NCBI GenBank assembly: GCA_003235715.1
Contig: QJVM01000236.1
Location: forward strand, 1 to 53,174
Source of the DNA: Nitrospirota bacterium
GTDB taxonomy: Bacteria; Nitrospirota; Thermodesulfovibrionia; SZUA-242
Length of the DNA: 53,174 bases
Direction: 5' to 3'
In this document: positions 47,645 through 53,174 of the stretch, in pieces
How the letters are laid out: each line of letters starts with the position of its first letter
Position numbering within the stretch: position 1 is the first letter of the stretch
Position numbers and translations under genes: made by a program
The notes under the pieces: generated by a model
What the model saw: the letters and a program-made list of their open reading frames with translations, nothing else
The model's database searches: none
Told to the model about the DNA's origin: nothing

Positions 47645-48562
47645 CTATTTCTGAATCATCCGGATATAGGCAATAAGCTCCCAGATTTGCTTCTGGGTGA
47701 GGGCATTGCCAAAAGGCGGCATGCCTCCCTTGGCCGGCCGGCCGGCATATTCGAGGCCGGGCTGTGTTCCATTCGTGATGATGGCAAAGATGACCTTGTC
47801 ATCGATGTCGCCCTCGACGCCGAGCCACACCTTGTCCCGCAAGGACGGGCCAATCACCCCTTCGCCGGTCTTTCCGTGGCACGCGGAGCACTGGTGTTCG
47901 AAGGTTTCCTCTCCCGCATGCTCAAGCGCTTCGTGATCACCGAGTTCTTCCATCGTAACTTCTCCGGCTTCGGCGCTCTCCACGACAGGGGGAACCGCAT
48001 GGCCGAGGTAGAGCATATAGGCGACCAGAGCATCCATCTCTGTCTTGCCTTCCAGTTCAGCAATCTCGGCCTCGGAGTAGGCCAGGCCCTGAGCTTTCAT
48101 CCGCCCCTCGACCGAAGTCTGGTCCAGCGGGTTGCCGGTCAGGAAGGCATAGGAGGGCATATTCGATTGGGGTTCGATGGACTGCGGATCCTCGAAATGC
48201 ATGTAATGCCACATGTCCGGGTACTTCAGGCCAACGCGGGCGAGGTCCGGCCCGGTCCGCTTGGAGCCCCAGAGATGGGGACGGTCAAAGGCAAATTCCC
48301 CCGCCTTGGAGTATTCGCCGTAGCGCATGACCTCGGTGCGAAGTGGCCGCACCGTCTGGGTGTGGCAGTTGTTGCAGCCCTCGCGCTGGTAGACATCCTT
48401 GCCTGCCATTTCCAGGGGCGAATAAACGCGAAGCGCCTCGAGGCGAGGGTGCATCTGGGGGGTGAGCATCGGAATCACCATGGTCACCAGGGTTCCGACC
48501 GCAATGACCAGCACAGACATCAGAATGAAGGCAACGGGTTTACTGTATATCCGACCCGACAT
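47645..48562 (-). CDS. ccoO: CcoO subunit fused to a cytochrome c domain
   Basis: The 305-residue protein has an N-terminal transmembrane helix (about 8-30). The CcoO heme site GCNNCH lies near residue 62, followed by the CcoO block HLWGSKRTGPDLARVGLKY and SNMPSYAFL. After a linker, a second heme site CSACH near residue 224 starts a class I cytochrome c domain with GGMPPFGN as the Met ligand region. Thus two c hemes are carried on one chain, where the usual enzyme has one on CcoO and two on CcoP. It lies 12 bases after ccoN. Confidence 0.95.
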   Translation of the reverse strand: MSGRIYSKPVAFILMSVLVIAVGTLVTMVIPMLTPQMHPRLEALRVYSPLEMAGKDVYQREGCNNCHTQTVRPLRTEVMRYGEYSKAGEFAFDRPHLWGSKRTGPDLARVGLKYPDMWHYMHFEDPQSIEPQSNMPSYAFLTGNPLDQTSVEGRMKAQGLAYSEAEIAELEGKTEMDALVAYMLYLGHAVPPVVESAEAGEVTMEELGDHEALEHAGEETFEHQCSACHGKTGEGVIGPSLRDKVWLGVEGDIDDKVIFAIITNGTQPGLEYAGRPAKGGMPPFGNALTQKQIWELIAYIRMIQK

Positions 48563-48574
48563 GGCCTGACCTCC

Positions 48575-49975
48575 CTAAACCCCGGCCCCGGCCATGCGTT
48601 GTTTGCCCTGGTGCATGGTCATGAGCACGTTGTAGATGAAGAAGAGCATCCCCACGGTAAAGATGAGGCCGGAGACCGTCCGCATCTGCCAATAGGGGTA
48701 GTTGGGAACCAGCGTTTCCATAAACGTATATTTCAGCGTGCCGTCCGGGTTCACGGCCTTCCACATGGCGCCCTGTTGAATGCCGGTGATCCACATGGTG
48801 ATGGAGAACATAAGTTGCCCGATGAGGACCAGCCAGAAATGCGTGTTGGCCACCTTGATGCTGTAAATCTCGGTTTTGTAGATCTTTGGGACCACGTAAT
48901 AAATCGATGCGCAGACGGTCATGGTGACCCAGCCCATGGTCCCCATGTGGACATGACCCGGCACCCAGTCGGTGTAATGGATGAGTTGGCTCACGGTGCG
49001 CAGACCCTGGCTCGGTCCCTGTATGGTCTGCAGGCCGTAGAAGGTGATCCCCCAGAGAAAGAACTTGGTGAGGTAGTTGGTTCGCATGGCGGACCAGTCG
49101 GAACCCACCGTGTAATACCCGTTCACCACGGACCCCCAGGAGGGAGCGATCAGGAATATGGTGAAGATGATCGCCAGGGTCTGAATCCAGTCCGGGACGG
49201 GTGTGTACACCAGGTGATGGGCCCCCGTCCAGAGATAGGCAAAGACCACGGACCAGAAGGAAATGATCGAAAGCCGGTGACTGTAGATCGGAATACCGGT
49301 CGATTTCGGGAGAAAGTAATAGAACATGGCCAGGATAGGTGTGGTCAGCAGAAAACCCACAACGTTGTGGCCGTACCACCAGGCTACGTTGGCGCTGTTC
49401 ACCCCGGCAAAAACCTGATAGGACTTGAAAAGATCGGCCGGTACCGCAAGGTTGTTCACGATATAGAGGATCGCCACCGCGACGATGCTCGCAATTACGT
49501 ACCACAGGGAAATGTACATCTGGTCTTCCTTGCGCTTGATGATGGTTCCGAACACGACAATGGCAAAGATCACCCAGAGAATCACCACACCGACATCCAA
49601 GGGCCACTCCAGTTCCGCATATTCCACGGACTGGTTCATCCCGGCCAGGAGACTGAGAGCCACGAGCACCATGGCGACGTTAAAGAGATACAGATGGAAG
49701 CGGGCGAGTTTGGGGAGAAAGAGCGGCACGCGCGTCAGGCGCATGACGATGTAATACGTGATCCCGAATATGGCCCCGATCCCCAGCCCCACGGCCAGCA
49801 CGTTCGTGTGGAAGACGCGCAACCGGCCGAAGGTGAAATAAGGCGCCACGTTCCACGACGGGAGCCACATCTGGACCGAGATCCAGAGACCGGCGACGAT
49901 ACCGATCACTCCCCAGAAGATTGCGGACAGGATAAAACCGTTTACGGTCTGATTATCGTAACGATAATCATCCAT
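48575..49975 (-). CDS. ccoN: cbb3 cytochrome oxidase catalytic subunit CcoN
   Basis: The 466-residue protein has about twelve helices and all expected metal ligands: heme b His in VFHTN (residue 56), CuB His in WYGHNVVG near 202 and HH in GAHHLVY near 250, and the paired heme His in DWVPGHVHMG near 339-345. The Tyr of FYGLQTIQG is in the place of the cross-linked Tyr of cbb3 oxidases. It reduces oxygen with high affinity. It is the first gene of the cco operon; AGGAGG lies just before ATG 49975, and a clear promoter lies 90 bases upstream. Confidence 0.97.
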   Translation of the reverse strand: MDDYRYDNQTVNGFILSAIFWGVIGIVAGLWISVQMWLPSWNVAPYFTFGRLRVFHTNVLAVGLGIGAIFGITYYIVMRLTRVPLFLPKLARFHLYLFNVAMVLVALSLLAGMNQSVEYAELEWPLDVGVVILWVIFAIVVFGTIIKRKEDQMYISLWYVIASIVAVAILYIVNNLAVPADLFKSYQVFAGVNSANVAWWYGHNVVGFLLTTPILAMFYYFLPKSTGIPIYSHRLSIISFWSVVFAYLWTGAHHLVYTPVPDWIQTLAIIFTIFLIAPSWGSVVNGYYTVGSDWSAMRTNYLTKFFLWGITFYGLQTIQGPSQGLRTVSQLIHYTDWVPGHVHMGTMGWVTMTVCASIYYVVPKIYKTEIYSIKVANTHFWLVLIGQLMFSITMWITGIQQGAMWKAVNPDGTLKYTFMETLVPNYPYWQMRTVSGLIFTVGMLFFIYNVLMTMHQGKQRMAGAGV

Positions 49976-50065
49976 GAAGGACCCTCCTTTTCCAGCGAAA
50001 CATTAACCTGATGTATACACGCAAAAAAAACTTTCTGCAAGCAAACAGGGACAAAGGCGGTCCTA

Positions 50066-50093
50066 ATTTTAGGTAATCGGCCAGAAATGTCAA
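50066..50093 (-). promoter_or_regulatory. Promoter of the cco operon
   Basis: On the minus strand, TTGACA (50093-50088) and TAAAAT (50071-50066) are separated by 16 bases. The -35 is a perfect consensus and the -10 matches at five of six positions. This lies about 90 bases upstream of ccoN. No FNR/Anr-type TTGAT-N4-ATCAA box was seen in the region. Confidence 0.65.
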
Positions 50094-50212
50094 CCCGTAT
50101 CCGAGAGGTCGCCCCTCTCTCCAGAGGTCTTGTCCGCGGGAATGTCGGTGACGGAAGAACCGGAAACAGCTCTGCAGGAATCGTCCGGATCGGACGGGCG
50201 GAAGGATTCGGG

Positions 50213-51586
50213 CTATTCCTTTTCCCCGAGCTTCGTAAAGACGCGGGTGCAGTTACGACCCGCGTCCTTCGCCTGGTAGAGAGCCTTGTCGGCGTCACGG
50301 AGGAGGTTGTGTTCGTTACTGCTCGTCTCGGGGAAGCCCGATACTCCCAGGCTGACGGAAACGGAGAGAGGGCCCTGCGGCGCATGGTATACGACGGAAT
50401 CCTGAAAGCCTACCCGGATTCGCTCTGCCATGATCTCCGCATCCTTTAAACCGGTTTCCGGGCAGATGACGGCGAACTCCTCTCCCCCATACCGGGCCAC
50501 GTGGTCGGTGGGCCGTACTCTCTGGGCCAGGATGCGGGCCACGGCCCTTAGAACCTCGTCGCCAATCTGATGTCCGAAGCTGTCGTTCACGGACTTGAAA
50601 TGGTCAACATCCAGGAAGATGAGGGACAGAGGATGTCCGTAGCGGTCCGAACGGGTGATCTCGATTTGGAGGCGCTTGTGAAATTCGCGCGCATTAAGCA
50701 GAAGGGTCAGGTCATCGCGGGAAGCCATTTCATTAAGAACCTTGTAGGTGCGATCAAGCCTTTCGGCCATGGAATTGAACGCGAGGGCCAACTCGCCGAG
50801 TTCGTCCGAGGATTTGACCGGAATGCGGTAGTCCAGGTCCTTGGCCGCCAGCCGCTGTGTTCCCTCCATCAGTTCACGAACCGGGCTGAGGATGCTTCGA
50901 ACCATGGAAATTCCCGATAACGCTCCGAGCCCAATTCCCAGAAGAAGGAGCGCCCCCATGTTATAGAGCATGCTGTGGCTGATGGCATAGGCCTCGTTTT
51001 TGACGGCCCGCAGCTCGTCCTCGGCAATACGGATCAGGTCGTCCAGGTTGTGGAGCACTTCAGAGACCTGGATGTCAAACTGTTTGCCGTAGCTCCGGGC
51101 GACCGCCGGGGGGTCATCGAGTGCACCGGCAAAGATAGTCTCGGCAAGCCCTGCGGAAAGCTTCCAGTGATTCTTGGCCTGTTCCAGAAACCGATATTCC
51201 TCCTCCTGTTCAAAGTTTCCCTTTTGCGTGAGGAGCGAAAACGTCCGTTCGATTCTTTCGTCGGCCCGGCGAAAGGCCTCGATGGAGGAAGGTTCCACGC
51301 TGACGAGGTAATCGTGCAGAATGACCGTGGCTTCGGAAACGGTTCTCTGGACGGTACGGACCGGTCCCAATTCCTTGGTGACCTCGGCCAGGGTCCGGTC
51401 GAAGAAACGGGATACGGAACCCGCATACACAAAGACGATGATGGAGACCGCCACGAGAGGCAGGAGCGTGACGGTGGTGCCAATGATGAATCGAGCTCTG
51501 AGTTTAATTCTCATCGGGGTGATCGGGTGGCCAGACAAGCATAACCGATTCGGTGTTCTTCCTGTGTCGGAAATCGCATCGGCCAC
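50213..51586 (-). CDS. Membrane diguanylate cyclase with HAMP and GGDEF domains
   Basis: The protein has up to 457 residues. A transmembrane helix (about 35-57) begins a periplasmic four-helix sensor part, and a second helix at about 210-232 leads to a HAMP linker with LTRR-like and DELGELALAFNSMAERLD. The GGDEF domain ends with active site GGEEF near 369. RPTD, five residues before GGEEF, is a likely I-site for product inhibition. The start is unclear. GTG 51586 abuts AGGGAGG, which is too close, and ATG 51514 (MRIKLRARF) has no visible ribosome site. It follows the HD-GYP gene with only five bases between, if the first start is used. Confidence 0.88.
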   Translation of the reverse strand: MADAISDTGRTPNRLCLSGHPITPMRIKLRARFIIGTTVTLLPLVAVSIIVFVYAGSVSRFFDRTLAEVTKELGPVRTVQRTVSEATVILHDYLVSVEPSSIEAFRRADERIERTFSLLTQKGNFEQEEEYRFLEQAKNHWKLSAGLAETIFAGALDDPPAVARSYGKQFDIQVSEVLHNLDDLIRIAEDELRAVKNEAYAISHSMLYNMGALLLLGIGLGALSGISMVRSILSPVRELMEGTQRLAAKDLDYRIPVKSSDELGELALAFNSMAERLDRTYKVLNEMASRDDLTLLLNAREFHKRLQIEITRSDRYGHPLSLIFLDVDHFKSVNDSFGHQIGDEVLRAVARILAQRVRPTDHVARYGGEEFAVICPETGLKDAEIMAERIRVGFQDSVVYHAPQGPLSVSVSLGVSGFPETSSNEHNLLRDADKALYQAKDAGRNCTRVFTKLGEKE

Positions 51587-51591
51587 CCTCC

Positions 51592-53118
51592 CTACGAATG
51601 GCCGGGAAGCGGCTTCGGCTCATTGTCCATTCGATAGATCTGGATGAGTTCGATCATCTGTCTGATCTTGGCGGGCCGATACGGTTTGTGGAAGATACGG
51701 TCGTAGAGGCCCCGTTCCTTCACGCTGCCTCCGCCCGTCGAGCATACGAGATAGGTTCCGGGATACCGGCTCCGGATTTCGCGAGCCACGTCGTGGCCGG
51801 ACCCCCCGGGAATCTGGACGTCGACAAAACAGACGTCCGGGAACACTTCGCTGGAGGCCATGAATTCCATGATCTCCCCGAAGGTGGAAAACACATGAAG
51901 CCTGGACGCAGAGCTCGAAGGAATGCTCTGGCGAAAGAGATTCTGCATGGGCAGGTCATCCTCAAGGATGAAGACATTGAGATTCCGGTTCCTTCGTTCA
52001 ATCTCATGGAGAAGACTGTTCTGGTGAATTGAGGTGAATTCCCCGTAGTGGTCCAGGAAGGTTCCAAGAAGTTCAGGGTCAAAATAGTCTTGTGGGGCGA
52101 GCCTTTCATCCCCATGGGTCATGATCTCGTAAGCGTCTGCATAGGTAAAGGCTTCCTTGTAGCTCCGCGGGGTAATCAGGGCGTCAAAGACATCGGCAAT
52201 GGCCGCCACCCGGGCGGCAAAGGGGATCTCGGTCCCTCTCAACCGGTCCGGATAGCCGGTGCCGTCCCATCGTTCATGGTGATGGAGGGCCACCTGCCAG
52301 GCAATGGACAGGTCCGGTGTGTTTCCGATAATAATGCTGCCGTACACCGAATGTTCCTGCACGCGGCCGAATTCCTCGGCGGTCAGGGGGCCCCTCTTGT
52401 TCAGGATTTCGAAGGGGACGTGTATCTTGCCCACATCATGAAGCTGCGCCTGCTGCCTGAGGACGCTCGTGTAGTGCTCCTCGGCTCCAACCAGTTCGGC
52501 CAGTCGGACGCAGTAATCGCCTATCCGCTGGATATGGTCGCCGGTCCGGGCATCGAAAACCTCGGCGGCCCGGGCCAGAGCCCCCACGGACTGGTGCACG
52601 AGGGCTTCCATCTTCTGACGCACGACCTCGGTTTCGGTTATATCCTGGATCGTTCCGATCAAAAGCAAAGGGGTCCCGGACGCGTTCCGGGTGACCTCGG
52701 CCTGTTGACGAACGAACCGGATAGTCTGGTCGGGCAGGAGTATCCGGTGTTCTATTGAACAGGACCCCTCGTGATTCAAGGCGGCATCCAGAACCCGACG
52801 GACCGATTCCCGGTCCGCCGGGTGAACGCACCCCATAAACTCGCGGTAACCGGCCTTGAAGGTCTTTCGGTCCAGGCCGAGGATGCGGAACGTTTCGTCA
52901 GACCATTCCACTCTGCCGGAGGGCACCTCCCAATCCCAGCTTTCGATACGGGCAATCCGCTGGATTTCAGCCAGCCTGTTTTCGATGGATCTCATTCTGG
53001 TAGGCCCCGGGGCTGGCTTCTTATCGACCTGTCTCCGCGTGCTCTTCAGTGATTCAAGTAATGGACGGACGGACCGATGAAGAGGCCAATATGAGCACAA
53101 TGGGCTCAGCGGAGACAT
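51592..53118 (-). CDS. PAS - HD-GYP - receiver protein
   Basis: The frame has 508 residues from ATG 53118 and stays open to the window edge, so it may start further upstream; ATG 52995 (MRSIENRLAE) is the best internal start, just before the PAS domain. Residues about 50-165 form a PAS/PAC sensor. HDVGK near residue 228 and HHHERWDGTGYP near 275 are the HD-GYP metal and substrate motifs for c-di-GMP hydrolysis. The last 125 residues are a receiver domain with phosphoacceptor Asp in FVDVQIPGG near 433 and Lys in FHKPY. REC at the C-terminus is the reverse of the usual order. It forms an operon with the GGDEF gene. Confidence 0.88.
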   Translation of the reverse strand: MSPLSPLCSYWPLHRSVRPLLESLKSTRRQVDKKPAPGPTRMRSIENRLAEIQRIARIESWDWEVPSGRVEWSDETFRILGLDRKTFKAGYREFMGCVHPADRESVRRVLDAALNHEGSCSIEHRILLPDQTIRFVRQQAEVTRNASGTPLLLIGTIQDITETEVVRQKMEALVHQSVGALARAAEVFDARTGDHIQRIGDYCVRLAELVGAEEHYTSVLRQQAQLHDVGKIHVPFEILNKRGPLTAEEFGRVQEHSVYGSIIIGNTPDLSIAWQVALHHHERWDGTGYPDRLRGTEIPFAARVAAIADVFDALITPRSYKEAFTYADAYEIMTHGDERLAPQDYFDPELLGTFLDHYGEFTSIHQNSLLHEIERRNRNLNVFILEDDLPMQNLFRQSIPSSSASRLHVFSTFGEIMEFMASSEVFPDVCFVDVQIPGGSGHDVAREIRSRYPGTYLVCSTGGGSVKERGLYDRIFHKPYRPAKIRQMIELIQIYRMDNEPKPLPGHS

Positions 53119-53174
53119 GCTCTTCCGGGTTGGCGGGAGAGCGGGCCGGACGCAAGTGAGGGGCGGGACCCGGC

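Noticed and set aside
47687-50011. A 774-residue plus-strand open frame antisense to ccoN and ccoO
   Set aside because: It is His/Asp/Gly-rich and mirrors the strongly conserved ccoN and ccoO genes on the other strand; it is a shadow frame of high-GC codon use.

Overview
The window is a gene-dense, GC-rich bacterial chromosome segment. No phage, insertion sequence, CRISPR array, rRNA or tRNA was recognised. It carries markers of an anaerobe or facultative microaerophile: an acetyl-CoA synthase subunit (acsB, Wood-Ljungdahl pathway), a radical-SAM heme synthase (AhbD), a complete high-affinity cbb3 oxidase locus, and biotin synthesis through BioW. The order ilvC-psd-pssA-leuA-leuC-leuD, the unit hom/thrC/apgM/lysC/cimA, and the MoxR/DUF58/DUF4175 genes recall Desulfobacterota (former Deltaproteobacteria) or Nitrospirota-like lineages. 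That placement is an inference from gene content, not a phylogeny.

Layout. 1-6449 (minus): envelope or stress-type operon DUF4175 membrane protein - gluzincin/TPR protein - MoxR ATPase - DUF58 (cut by the window edge). 6770-10421 (plus): heme genes ahbD-hemE-hemY/cgoX. 10475-16340 (plus): cyclophilin, zinc-ribbon membrane protein and the biotin operon bioB-bioW-bioF-SDR-bioD-vanZ-like, mostly overlapping genes. 16337-19715 (minus): a REC-PAS regulator and acsB, the latter with its own promoter and a strong terminator. 20112-26289 (plus): branched-chain amino acid and phospholipid operon ilvC-psd-pssA-leuA-leuC-leuD plus a small Cys-rich ORF, converging on a DUF4388 gene. 27169-36422 (plus): aspartate-family block hom - TusA - MoeB - JAMM protease - thrC - ThiS - NIL - apgM - lysC - cimA. 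36513-41910 (plus): RseC, an EF-G-like protein with altered GTPase motifs, a COG2509 flavoprotein, a cupredoxin and a four-helix membrane protein. 41907-49975 (minus): cbb3 oxidase and its assembly genes ccoN, ccoO fused to cytochrome c, ccoP anchor, ccoQ, ccoG, fixH, ytkA-like, safE-like, ccoI, ccoS. 50213-53118 (minus): a c-di-GMP pair, PAS-HD-GYP-REC and HAMP-GGDEF.

How the genes work together. The most interesting block is 27169-34795. A ubiquitin-like sulfur carrier ending in GG, its E1-like activator, a JAMM protease, a TusA protein and a NIL-domain protein are interleaved with homoserine dehydrogenase, threonine synthase, a probable homoserine kinase of the apgM family and aspartokinase. 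This resembles the HcyS/HcyF/HcyD thiocarboxylate route to homocysteine (Wolinella) and CysO/Mec+ (Mycobacterium), but no MetY-type enzyme is present. The only PLP enzyme in the unit is the ThrC homologue, which suggests a route that may start from O-phosphohomoserine. Two other notable points are a possible hybrid coproporphyrin heme route (HemE, CgoX-like oxidase, AhbD) and an unusual cbb3 oxidase in which CcoO carries the second cytochrome c domain while the CcoP N-terminal anchor is a separate 61-residue protein.
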